DNA of 64,000 bases from Bolinopsis microptera. Its lineage: Eukaryota > Ctenophora > Tentaculata > Lobata > Bolinopsidae. The DNA lies in NCBI RefSeq assembly GCF_026151205.1, contig NC_087074.1:16164962-16228961 (forward strand), read 5' to 3'. A program made the translations under genes and the position numbers. Each line of letters opens with the position of its first letter. Position 1 is the stretch's first letter. The notes beneath the pieces are model-generated. The model was not told the origin of the DNA. It made no database searches and saw only the letters and a program-made list of their open reading frames with translations. Positions 20,208 to 31,113 of this stretch are shown piece by piece.

Positions 20208-23200
20208 TCACTTCCGCTTACTCCTTCTTTTACCCTTCCCGCTAAAATCAGGTTCATTAAGATAAATCTTGATAAAATCTTCGTTGTCTTTTTTGAAACA
20301 CGGGATTCTTTGCAATATTGCCCCGACTTGACAGCACCAAGATATCCTTAGGATCGTGTGTTCTTGACAGAGCGACGCAAAGCTGTCCATGATTAAAACA
20401 TTCGGACCTAAGGTCCAGTCCAACTATAGTGATGTCTTGTCCCTGAGCACGATTTATGGTCATGCTGTAACATGGCCGAACCGGAAATTGTTTTCTACGA
20501 AATATAATGCCGTTAGAAGCGTCTGTTGGTACCAGGGTTATTCGTGGAATCAATATTATAGTTCCATTTTTGTTGAAGGCTTCAATTGTGTTTCTATGGA
20601 GACGTGACACAATGGCCCGTGTTCCATTAACCATAATTGGATGGTTAATATTGCGGAGAACAATAATAGGCGTCAACTGTCTTGAGGTGAGCGAATGACG
20701 TTGGGCCTGGCTGATGAACCAACAACAGTCTGAGGTAGTAAAGATCACCAATTTTTGGTGACATCGAGTAGAGTCTACCAATAGTATTTGAGTGGACTAC
20801 TACAGAATCGTCGGTCTGATACATCTTCTTTCCACCAATCTGACGACGCTTCCACTCTCCTTTTCCCCAGGTGTAAAACTCGGGGACTTCGTGATATTTT
20901 AAAGTAGAAGCAAATAAGTCCTCTGAGCAGAGATTAAAGAATGCCACAAGTTTCGAAGGGGGTGGGTTACTGTTCTCCATGGACTGGGATGTAGTAGTCT
21001 CTGGATTGAATATGAATTGGTGTTCCCCCTCGAGGTGTATGTCTAATGTAACGACTGTTGGCCGGTGACCGTTTCGTTCCATACCAAGTATGACCATAGT
21101 GGCTTCATTAGCCCCCAAATACCTAAAAATTAGAAATTATAAAGATCATAGCAATTTTACATATAATGGTGTAAGATCCAGATCAATTAAATGAAAATTA
21201 CTCAACGAAGAACAGTAAACATACCTATGATTCTCATATTCGGATATTTCATCCAAACCCGGACTTTGTAGATTATATGCAGCCCTGTCAGTTCCTTTAT
21301 ACGTATATTTTAGAATATTAGAAACCCGCTAGTCGAAAGCTTTGTTCGAGGAAATTTTAAAAATCAGTTATGTTTTAATTTCTCTTCATCATACAGCTCT
21401 GTTATACAGTAGACATAATGGAATTTATTTAACAATGGCGACAGCGTTGTTAGTATTCGGATTCCCAAAACGATACTTTTTACCGCATCAAAAAATACCA
21501 ATCACAACCAAAGTTATGAATATAAGTCATAGCGTGAGCGTAAATGTGAGCTAGTTTTGAAGTTATGACGTAGCATACAGCATAACAACGCGCGTAGTTA
21601 AGATGTTCTTGCTCGCGCACGTGCATTTTTATCGTTGCTACGCAACAGCGCAGTAAACCTTTGCTAAAATAACGCCATTATTCTAACGATTATTTAACCT
21701 CACTTCCGACGTTAATTATAAAAAATCTAAAGCCTAAATCAAAATTCTAAGAATGCTATAGCCTATTCCTATTCTTTTTCTACAACCCTGCTAAAAATGG
21801 CGAGGTTTCAACTCCATTTGCGAGCTGGGTTTGGCTTCACCAGAGGGTCATTTTGAGGTCGATTTTCGGTGTTTTTTCTTCTATGTCCCCGTTGCCGGGG
21901 AAATTTCGTCAAGTTTAAAATATTGTATAGATATTTGATTGAGTTGACTGAACTGCAAATTTCAACGTTAATGTGACAGTTCATCTGTCGTGAGAGAAAC
22001 GGAGAATAAGGGACAATCCAGCTGTTGTCTACTATAACAACTGTTCTTAGGCCGTCCCTGTAGCAGAACTTTTCTATAGATCTTCCACCTTGCATCGGAG
22101 ATCTTCTTTTGTATTGAGGATAACTACCCTCTCCAACCACTGTGCTAGCCTGATATTCCTTAGGAAAACCTTTTGAGCAAACTACATTTTCCATACATGG
22201 CGCCGTAGGGTTGTGATGTGAACATGGTCCATGAATCATATGCTGTGTGACTATTTCGTATAGGATTGGGTCTGTCAGTGGATCTGGAATTTCTGCTGAA
22301 ATGACCAAATCGATGTTTTCAGGGGTGATAATAAAATTGTCAATCCAAAAGAGGTTATGGCTGTGGGGAAGAATCCGCTTCTGGAATTCATCATTCCAGG
22401 TATTACCGGAACTTCTACCAAATATGTCTTTTGTTGCATTATCATCTCGACCAGTATTTTTTGTTTCAGACAAAATACCCTTGAAATGATGTCGGGACGA
22501 TCAGCTGCTTGTTGTCCTGGATATAAGTTACCAACTATCTCAGACCATGTCGGGTTTGTTGTCATTGTTATGAAAAATGTTGGCTTTCCGTGCCTGAAAC
22601 AAAAATATATTTAGGTCTAATATCTTAATATGAATAATGTGCATAAATGTGTATTTATATCCACTTTATGAATCAAAATGATCAGGTTAAGATATTATAT
22701 AAACCTTCTAAGGATTGCCATGGAATCCTGTTGCCGATTGAACATATAGCGAGGACTTCCAACAAATGTTGCAGGAAGACGTACCGATCTTCCGATCCCG
22801 GAAGAGCTCTCCCCGGAGGCAAGATGGTCCAACAAAGTGCTGTAGCATTCAGCCCTTATTTCCTTTTGGTGTGTCTTGTACCACAGGAGTCGCTCTGTAA
22901 TAACCTTGGCTGCCATGTCAACAATATACTGCTGAAAAAGCATTTTTGATGCGTGGAGAGTATTAAGAGCAAAGCATGTCAGGTGCACAGAGCCGTCTGA
23001 TTTTAAGAACCTAGCAGTGCCCTTACGGACCATGAGTTTGAATGAGTAGTGCTTCATATTCGAGTGCGGAGCTGCAATATGGTAGCCGTCTTCTCCTGCT
23101 GGGTACAACAGAGGATAATGTAGTGCGTCGTACGAAGGATGGAATTCATGGATCCTCTTTAGTGCACCATTAGTTTGCGTTAATATAATATCTCTACGTC

Positions 23201-23530
23201 CTGCAGGATCGTCGTCAAAGACAACTGCAACACCTTTATTGTTGCGAGAAGGAGCGTTGTATCTCCCTCGATGCTCGTTTGCAGGAGCTCGGTTTGCTCG
23301 TATAATAACCTGGGAATTAAACGGAATTAAACAAAGTTTAATTAAGTTGGAATTCGAGTTGATTTTAAGCATAGGTTATAAGATGTGGTAAAATATGAAA
23401 ATTAGAAGGTATAAAGTTAATGTGTAATTTATATTAATCTTCACCTTGAGATTGGATATATCAGAGGTCCTGATCGTTGTTACAGCTGATTTAAATTCAC
23501 GGACGTATGGATTATGGCTATTCATCATAG
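20208..23530 (-). pseudogene. Decayed Helitron Rep-helicase gene with spliced exons
   Basis: Minus-strand pieces in order: about 23530-23445 (HNPYVREFK), 23309-22705 (RYNAP, HPSYDALHYPLLYPAGEDG, FQQYIVDM), 22593-21925 (FFITMTTNPTWSEI, DEFQKRILPHSHNLFW, DPLTDPILYEIVTQHMIHGP), 21310-21225 (KYTYKGTDRA) and 21122-20208. The last piece holds IGRLYSMSP, GPTSFAHLKTVD and the PIF1-helicase end, with RRKQFPVRPCYSMTINRAQG and HGQLCVALSR. The HUH residues survive as HSH. Splice-like borders are present (for example AAG|GTTTAT and TTTGTTTCAG). The gene is dead for four reasons: a frameshift near 22420, a repeat inserted at 21320-21915, loss of helicase motifs I to IV between the last two homologous blocks, and a frameshift near 20330. 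Confidence 0.85.
21320..21915. mobile_element. Repeat inserted in the Helitron, flanked by a 9-bp duplication
   Basis: TAGAATATT at 21311-21319 and TAAAATATT at 21916-21924 flank the insert and differ at one base. On the minus strand both copies fall between the KYLY and KYTYKG codons of the Helitron, so the target was inside the coding sequence. The insert has no long frame and no clear terminal inverted repeat. Its left half matches 14588-14814. Confidence 0.75.
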
Positions 23531-23552
23531 CAGTGTTATGTCGTTGCCAAAT

Positions 23553-23960
23553 TCAAATAGGTACAAGAAAAGTCTGAGAAAAAAGCATTTGACCAAACGA
23601 ATCAGAAAGCTTTCGAAGGAAGTCTTCGGTTCTTTTCACCCGTTTCTTCCTCCGCCTTTGTGGCTCGGTTTGCCAACAGTTTGCCAGCCTTACTGCCAAT
23701 TTGGAGATCTTGTTGAAGGAGACAGTGAAGTTGCTACACGCTTCTGAAACGCCAATGTTCTTACAGAACATAATAAACTTGTTGTTTGCCCATGTAACGT
23801 CAATGATTTTGCGTATTACAGTTTTGTAATCACGGAAGTTGTGTTTCCAGGAAAGTTCGAAAGTGGTGTAGTTCAGTGCATCTTTATGAAGAAGAAGAAC
23901 CTCGGGGTCGCCACCTGCCTCAAATATCGTAATAAGAGCATGGAGCTCCTTCTTCTTCTG
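23553..23960 (-). CDS. 3'-terminal coding exon of an unknown protein (possibly transposon-derived)
   Basis: The frame is open for 136 codons from an acceptor-like GCATTATAG just upstream of 23960 to the stop at 23553-23555. It begins QKKKELHALITIFEAGGD and contains FRDYKTVIRKIIDVTWANNK. It ends in a strongly basic segment (PQRRRKKRVKR) and a helical tail (EDFLRKLSDSFGQ). Composition and length suggest real protein, but I do not recognise a family. It sits just upstream, on the same strand, of the Helitron remains. It may belong to the signal-peptide exon at 24544-24592 through an exon I could not place, or to a mobile element. Confidence 0.35.
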   Translation of the reverse strand, partial: QKKKELHALITIFEAGGDPEVLLLHKDALNYTTFELSWKHNFRDYKTVIRKIIDVTWANNKFIMFCKNIGVSEACSNFTVSFNKISKLAVRLANCWQTEPQRRRKKRVKRTEDFLRKLSDSFGQMLFSQTFLVPI

Positions 23961-24543
23961 CTATAATGCCTGAGAACGAGGTGCCACGTGAAGTGTATAA
24001 CAACGTGACGTGTATAATGTATATTATACTGTATATATACAGTGTATAATGTATATGCGCTGAACAAAAGTTTGAGTGTGTGAAAATTAGGTTTAAAAGG
24101 TCGATCAAATATTATATAAATTGCATATGAGGCAATGAATAATCCATTCAGATTCATTGGTCTGACGAAACTGGCCTATATATGATATACAAAATATGAA
24201 ATAAGAACCGATTGTACTTGTAGTTAAAGAAATTACTTTCCTTATCGAATCGCGGAAAACATTACGTGGATGCTGGAGGACTCAGTGCCCACGTTATGTC
24301 CACTCAAAGTCCAGCTAATCATGTTCGACCAAAATAAAAATCATGTCCGTTCATGAAATGTTAAGACTGAAAGACTCGTTCGCGTTTAAATGCATTTTCA
24401 GCTCCAAATATACAATATACTCTACAAGCAGTAAATATAAACTGCGCAAGCTTTCGATCTATCATGGTTTTAAGACATATTTTTCGTTGGCACTATCTGA
24501 ATCTCCTCTATAACTTTATAAAATACTAAAAGGATCTGCTTAC

Positions 24544-24592
24544 CAACTACAGTTTCCAGAATCCAGATAGTGATCAGGATTGCATCCTTCAT
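24544..24592 (-). CDS. Candidate signal-peptide first exon
   Basis: On the minus strand, ATG at 24592 opens MKDAILITIWILETVV and ends in phase 1 at a strong donor (GTTG|GTAAGC). This is the same architecture as the first exons of other secreted genes in the window. The next exon is not certain. A possible segment near 24270-24310 and the terminal exon at 23553-23960 lie downstream, but I cannot join them in phase. Confidence 0.35.
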
Positions 24593-25987
24593 GATTCGCC
24601 GACCTTACAGTGTAGGTTACAGTTCCAGAAACTGCACTTAGAAAACTATACGTCCCCCAAATGGTCAAATAGAGACTGCACATTTGGAAAACGTGAATTG
24701 TCAAGTAAACGCAAGATTTGCAAGAAGAGTGGAATCATTACTCGATCAAAATGAAAAATTAGGAATAGCACTTTACAGTTTACATATTAAATGTAGCATG
24801 CGGTCTGAGAAGTTACATGGTTTTATATTTTCGATGTGCATCCTTTCAAGTTTCGAACTTATTTTTTAATCAGGTTTAATACTTCGACTGACGAATTTAA
24901 ACAATTACAAACAGAAGCAAAACAAGAAATCGTCTACGAGGCTAGCCACCAAGTTTATTTGACGAAATACAACATCATCAACCCGTCGTACAACTTAATA
25001 GTGAATTGCTCATTCATTGATATTTAGTTCTTAACTAATTCCTCAGTTTATTTATATATTACTTATTACAATTCGTATATAAGCCGTGAATGAATGGGAA
25101 AAGCGAGCGACCGATTTCATTCTCGGTATCATTTTGCATTGGCAGACGGTCATTGAAATTAATATCATTTACTTTTGTTTGGGAAAGAGAGATATTGGTA
25201 GCGGTCCACTCTATTCAATTATGGGTTTTGGTCAAATTGACATACCTGAAATACTACTAAATATATGAAATACAACTAATTATATCATTGCCGATGGGGA
25301 GCCCCCGATGTACACTCAAAAAAAGACCATCTACTGTATATCCCGGAATTTGTAATATGTTTTCAAGTAGCCTTCCTACACATGTTACATATCGCATTAT
25401 TATCTAATGTTTTATACTCTTCAATTATAAGTATATAATATATATATATATGAGTTATTTCTAGTATTAAACTGTCGAGTAATCATTAGTCGATTAATTA
25501 GTTAATTAGTTAATTGGTTAAATACCACGCCTCAGCTAATCCCACAGCGACCTGCTGTCCAACCTGAAAACACGAAGTGGTAGTTTACGAGGTGGGCCAC
25601 TAGTCTTTGCCTCTTTGATAGTTTAATCTCTGTGATTATGGACGCGTACTTCTCATGGTGATGCAGTCCAGGGAGGTAAAGACAATGTAATTATATGAAT
25701 ATGAAGATAGTGAAGTTTACGGCACACTGACTAAAACATAACCTGGGGACCTCCAGCTTTGTTGTGCTAAGGATTGAGAGTCTGGTAAAGCGTGAACAGA
25801 TTAACCTCTAAGTGGGTACTCCCGAGGAGACTAACGCTATTGTGCAGTAAAAACCACCCTCACCTACCCTGACATACGAAATGTCTTTTACTTTTGTCAG
25901 CACCCCCGCAAGGAGCGTACTCTTCTTTTGCACCTCACTATTTGCACAGCTGATGTCTTGATAGGCAAACAGGATGCATTCATTGTT
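24593..25987. other. AT-rich DNA, no supported gene
   Basis: Short frames occur on both strands without domain or splice support. A minus-strand frame at 25808-26005 contains FAYQDISCANSEVQKKSTLL and could be a small exon fragment, but it runs into the adjacent satellite. Confidence 0.3.
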
Positions 25988-26616
25988 ACTATCACTTACT
26001 ATCACTGTTCACTTTGGTAGTCACAGATTACTGTTCACTTTGGTAGTTACAGATTACTATCACTGTTCACTTTGGTAGTTACAGATTACTATCACTGTTC
26101 ACTTTGGTAGTTACAGATTACTATCACTGCTCACTTTGGTAGTTACAGATTACTATCACTGTTCACTTTGGTAGTTACAGATTACTATCACTGTTCACTT
26201 TGGTAGTTACAGATTACTGTTCACTTTGGTAGTTACAGATTACTATCACTGTTCACTTTGGTAGGACATATTACTATCACTGTTCACTTTGGTAGTTACA
26301 GATTACTATCACTGTTCACTTTGGTAGGACATATTACTATCACTGTTCACTTTGGTAGTTACAGATTACTATCACTGTTCACTTTGGTAGGACATATTAC
26401 TATCACTGTTCACTTTGGTAGTTACAGATTACTATCACTGTTCACTTTGGTAGGACATATTACTATCACTGTTCACTTTGGTAGTTACAGATTGCTATCA
26501 CTGTTCACTTTGGTAGGACATATTACTATCACTGTTCACTTTGGTAGTCACAGATTACTATCACTGTACACTTTGGTAGTTACAGATTACTATCACTGTT
26601 CACTTTGGTAGGACAT
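25988..26616. repeat. Satellite of about 20 units of ACTATCACTGTTCACTTTGG with higher-order dimers
   Basis: The basic unit is about 31-33 bp and alternates two spacers, TAGTTACAGATT and TAGGACATATT. From about 26240 the two spacers alternate regularly, giving a dimeric unit of about 63 bp repeated five times. The left part is mostly monomeric and uses only the first spacer. The 117-codon open frame across it is a product of the 63-bp period. Confidence 0.95.
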
Positions 26617-27671
26617 AATGATTGTCCACTAATAAACAGTCTCTCATCAGGCTTAAGTACAACAGATAATACAATAAACACGGAACAAATACCTCTAAAC
26701 TGAAACAATCATGGTTTATTAAGTTTCCTAATCAAAATAGCGATAAATAATTCCTATAATTGCTCAGGTAACTTTTTGAAGGCTGTTACTTAACGGTCTT
26801 TGGGCTCGATTAGTCGCTCTGGTCTCACAGTTCATTGAGTTTGCTTCATTTCTACACGACTAAAGCAGGCACCACGTGACCTTCTAGTGCTGTTCCACAT
26901 GTATTTCAATTTCCTCTTTTGATAAGTTCTATACTATTACTATGAGCCGTAAAGTTGATCTTGTCAGACTACAACTACACCTGTCCTAAATTGCATCTCA
27001 GAGAGCCGGTACTGGTTACCATGGTTACTAAACTGGTTACTATGGTGTAAAATCAGGTACTAAACTTAAACTACCAGCGATAAATAATCAATATGCTTCA
27101 ATCCTACTTACAGATATTTTATTATGGAACCGTGGCTTTAAAAAATTTGTTTCGTCATGAGAAAGTGATTTTTCAGGAGTGTCCATCGGGGTTTTTATTT
27201 TTATTTTTAACTGATTGGGATGTAAACAATATTACGAGGGGCTTTGAATCAATCATAGCTAATCAAGATAAGATAACAATGAGCTACCGTGTAGTGTGCG
27301 TATTAAAAATAGGTTGAAGTTCTCTTGCAATCAGTTTAATCCTGTTTTTAATTTTAATCTATACTTTTCGAGATCAATATCTCATTTTATGCTCTAAAAT
27401 CTTATTAAATCCTCTGCGAATCATAAATTTGATATCTCAACGCCATACTTAACTTATAACGAGATCTGCGGCTAACACCAGCTCTTTTATATCCAGATAA
27501 GTATTCTATGAGATTGCTCTCGCGATATAAAAGCACATTTAGCGCCATAAATTCTGTACCCTATCAGTTACCAGTATGCTGTGCCAGCAAGACTACCTTA
27601 GCAGTCCCCCGGTAATATAGGAGTAAACCGCCGAGCTTTTAATCTGAAAAAAATCTGAGGATCAACACTAT
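26617..27671. other. No gene seen
   Basis: This interval holds AT-rich sequence with a short imperfect repeat of GGTTACTATGG near 27010-27050. A frame at 27093-27317 has no recognisable features. Confidence 0.3.
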
Positions 27672-27850
27672 CCACCTACCAAACCGAAACAGAATGTTGA
27701 ATTCTTTGTTAATTGATACCTACCAAACCGAAATAGAATGTTAAATTCTTTGTTAATTGATACCTACCAAACCGAAACAGAATGTTAAATTCTTTGTTAA
27801 TTGATACCTACCAAACCGAAACAGAATGTTAAATTCTTTGTTAATTGATA
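27672..27850. repeat. 44-bp tandem repeat, four copies, upstream of the secreted peptide gene
   Basis: Units of CTACCAAACCGAAACAGAAT followed by GTTAAATTCTTTGTTAATTG are repeated almost identically. The array ends 20 bases before the start codon at 27870, so it occupies the promoter or 5' UTR. Confidence 0.95.
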
Positions 27851-27869
27851 ACATGACAGTATTTTAGAT

Positions 27870-28360
27870 ATGCAGATAACTGTGATTCTGGGTCTGATCC
27901 TCCTAGCACTATCCTCTCTTCAGGGTGCAAGGTATTATTAATCATCCGGTTTTATTTTACAGAATTTCATGTTATTCCTATCGTCGAAAACTTTAAAAAA
28001 ACTTTGTTTGTGATTGCAGTTGTAAAGTGTAATCGAATGTTATTACATACGCTGTGTTACGATAAATAACATTTCAGTGTCGAGGAGTTATTTGAGGAAG
28101 AAATGCAGTTGACCGGAGAGGTAGAAGATGTCGACCAGGCTCGAGAGCAGGTTGAAGAGCGACAATTTTCCTGTCTTGGTAGTAAACTAGTTTGTGACAT
28201 GCGGCAGATATGCGGAGGAAAACGAGGAGGAAAGAAGAAGTGTAGAACAGAAGTGAAGAATAAACATAAGAAAGAAGGCGCTGTGGAAAAACGACAAGTG
28301 ATGTGTCCAGGAGGAAAAGGGGGTAAGAAATGTAGAGAACGTATGCTCCAGGGGGAATAA
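27870..28360 (+). CDS. Secreted, cationic, Cys-rich peptide precursor, two exons
   Basis: Exon 1 (27870-27931) encodes a signal peptide, MQITVILGLILLALSSLQGA, and ends in phase 2 at AG|GTATTA. Exon 2 (28078-28360) follows ACATTTCAG. The 114-residue product has an acidic pro-segment (SVEELFEEE to QVEER), then two related basic Cys-rich blocks. Block 1 starts at RQFSCLG and ends CGGKRGGKKKCR. Block 2 starts at KRQVMCPG and ends GGKGGKKCR. Each begins after a basic site (EER or EKR) with Gln, which could become pyroglutamate after processing. Signal, acidic pro-part and cationic Cys-rich mature peptide is the plan of antimicrobial, venom-type or regulatory peptides. Which of these applies cannot be told. 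A partial third copy of the 3' end (AGGAACGTGTGCTGGGG) follows the stop. Confidence 0.7.
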
Positions 28361-28895
28361 GGGGAAAGGAATGCAGGAACGTGTGCTGGGGAGTTAGAAG
28401 TGACAGTTTATGCTACCTCCCTGAAAATCTGGATAGAAAGAAATGGAGACGTTGAAGTATTAAGTAGCAGTTCCTCAAATTCAAGTTATAATGTCAGTGA
28501 GAACTATTAAAGTACGCCGGTCTTCACGGATAAATTATAATTTGGGAAAACCCAATTTTATTACTTCATTGATGCAATGTAATCTGTAAAATTTGAAAAG
28601 TATTTTATAAAAAAGGTTAAGGCAATAACGAATGGTTATTTTTTTTTGAAATTGATTCAACAAAAATTTTGATATCATATCATTGTGCTGAGTTCTGTTT
28701 AAATTTCATTCCTGTAATATTATCTAAATTTTCATCTTCAATACAATGTCTAATCATTTTTTTTTCCGATTAGGTTCATAAAAAAACTTTTAATTTACTC
28801 AAGCAAAGTACAGCAACCCATAAAAATATCAATTAAATCGAAAGTATTAAACATCTGAATCTCCCATCCCAATTGTTCAAAAGTTCTATAAACCT
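28361..28895. other. 3' flank of the secreted peptide gene, no further gene
   Basis: AT-rich sequence. The first 60 bases are a degenerate duplication of the end of the preceding coding sequence. Confidence 0.4.
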
Positions 28896-29115
28896 CGTCT
28901 CTGAAAAACGTCAAAACTGAACATTATGAACAACTTTAGTAGTTAGCTTTACCTGAAAAACGTCAAAACTGAACATTATGAACAACTTCAATAGTATTAA
29001 GCTTAACCTGAAAACGTCAAAACTGAACATTATGAACAACTTCAATAGTAAGCTTAACCTGAAAAACGTCAAAACTGAACATTATGAACAACTTCAGTGG
29101 TGATCAGCTTTACCT
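28896..29115. repeat. Tandem repeat of about 55 bp, four copies
   Basis: Units contain CTGAAAAACGTCAAAACTGA and ACATTATGAACAACTTCA, followed by a variable AGTAGTTAGCTT-like spacer. Confidence 0.95.
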
Positions 29116-29137
29116 GAGCATGTAGAGCGTACTCAGT

Positions 29138-29344
29138 TTACTTATTCCAGTATTCTTTTTTGGTTCTATTGAGAACACTGATGATCATTTGCCACTGCTT
29201 GCGAGAGTTATCGCTGTACTCATTAAAATACCTTTTGCAATACCTGTGTTTTGCATTTTTCTTGTGCTTTTCACAGAACTTTTTCATCTTATCATACTTA
29301 GTTTTATTTTGAATGGTAGCTGTAAAACCCACTTCCCGATACAC
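29138..29344 (-). pseudogene. Fragment of a LINE ORF2 linker between endonuclease and RT
   Basis: The minus-strand frame ends with RYFNEYSDNSRKQWQMIISV followed by LNRTKKEYWNK. A basic helical stretch with a KxxWxxIxxxxNRTKK pattern is characteristic of the segment just before the RT domain in many LINEs. It lacks catalytic motifs and neighbouring domains. Confidence 0.55.
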
Positions 29345-31113
29345 CTGAAACTTTTTTTGCAGTCGATTTGGTCAACGTATAGACGCTCTGTCAAATTTCT
29401 GATCTCTAAAGCTCTAACTCAATTTTAACATGATTTTTAAGGCACCTGAATATGGCGATTTTAGTTTTTTACCGAATTTCGTATTTAACAGTGCTGGCGA
29501 GTATTTTATGCAAAATTCTTAAAAATCTCCACATAACTATTTCTTATTCCTGTCATAAAATACATCCTTGACATTGAATAAGAATGTTTTGAACAAGAAA
29601 TTAACCTGCTGAACGACTTCCAATGAGCCTTAATGCCTGAAAAAACAGTAAAGGGGGTATAATAGTATATCATGTATAAGAGCCACGGGCATGCTTGCCA
29701 GCACTGTGATTTGTCCTTATATCAATCAATCACTATTCACTGCGGTTTGGGTTATTTCTTATATTTGTAATGTGCAGCTGTAACAAAGGCATTGCTGACG
29801 GATGATTGTGTCACAGAACTGAAGCATAGAAAATAGCGTCACTAACAAATTAACAGCGTGGTAACAATTTTACAGTTTTACTATTCAAACAGAACACGTA
29901 ACATTTGTAACTGTCTAGAATGTATTTCCTTCGTCCAAGTTTCCAGTGACACTGATCACGTAAGTATTCTGTTAGAAGCACTGTGGAAATGAAAGAATAA
30001 GAGCCGAAAGAAAAAACAAAATTGATTTCGTGAAACTGTGTAACTACAAAATCCTTTTATCATTTATTCTATAAAATCAATTGCTTGACAGTCAGCATCT
30101 TCAGTGGTAATATTTATCACTATACCTTTGATTTTGAACATAAAACACACCTTTAACAGATGTTGCGCAACATTATTCATATCATGAATCAATCCTCAAT
30201 CCTGCTTTCAAGATTCTACCAAACTTTTTAACAGCTTTTTGTGTCTAGTTTCTCTAATCTGTGTAAGTAATAGTCTAATCGTCTCGATTCGGAATAAGGA
30301 CATTAGGATAATACTTAATACCAACAGTTTTAAACTAAGGCAGGGCCTAAGTCTTGCTCCAAGGTGTTCCTCGATGGTAAAACTAACAGTAACAATGGTT
30401 CATAAAAATACCCATTACTGGTCACGATTATAAATCATTTGTCAGATTAGTCAGCGGCGGGAAAGGTACAAATTACGTGAGTTATTAAGAGGTTGCGTGT
30501 GGGTAGTCACTTATGGGCCACCCTGTATTTTAAGACTCTGTCCAATATTTAGCAACTTTTTATCTAAAGTAAATGGTCTGCCCAAGAGCAAGAATAATGA
30601 TTTTGTCCAGTTTATACGAATACGAAAGATTTATGTCTCTCCCCAAAGCTAAAGATATTAAGCTGCATGGCAAACAAACTTTCCTTAATATTTGCCACGC
30701 GGTACAATCATTTGTCAGATTAGTCAGCATGCAGTGATAAATTGTGACATGAGAAAGGTATTCCGAGAATAAGTTGAACATCGAATATTTAGCACAGCAA
30801 CCCTTTATAATTTATGTAAGGAAAATGAACTGCCGGTTGCCCGTTTATCGGATACGAAAGATTGACGTCTTTAGCAAAAAGCCAATATGCTGAGCTGAGG
30901 GTTCGAATCGTATCAATAACATTAGTGTGCATCTTTGGAATATTTGGCATTAGGCTGCTGATGCAGGATGTGGGCGAAGTGGTTAACCCCAAGATAAGAA
31001 ACCATGACAGACATTAACAAACTCTCTTTATTATTTTGTTTTCATCAACTTTGTTACGCGGCGACTCTGGATCGTATACAGTCTTGATGGGTTGAACTCG
31101 AATATAAAGCGAA
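29345..31113. other. Upstream region of lectin gene 1; duplicated with 37868-38424
   Basis: From about 30340 the sequence (CTTGCTCCAAGG, AGTCAGCGGNGNGAAAGG, CATTTAGCACAGCAACCC) matches the region 5' of the second lectin gene at 37868-38424, so the tandem duplication includes the promoter. Blocks around TTTGTCAGATTAGTCAGC are themselves repeated near 30440 and 30712. I see no gene. Confidence 0.5.

Noticed and set aside
20026-20211. Minus frame with FIFYLLS repeats
   Set aside because: Translation of the AAAAGAT microsatellite.
25808-26005. Minus frame containing FAYQDISCANSEVQKKSTLL
   Set aside because: Protein-like in part, but no acceptor or donor fits and it merges into a satellite; I could not support an exon.
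26258-26611. 117-codon frame with repeated VGHITITVHFGSYRLLSLFT
   Set aside because: The 63-bp higher-order satellite period is a multiple of three, which keeps a frame open by chance.
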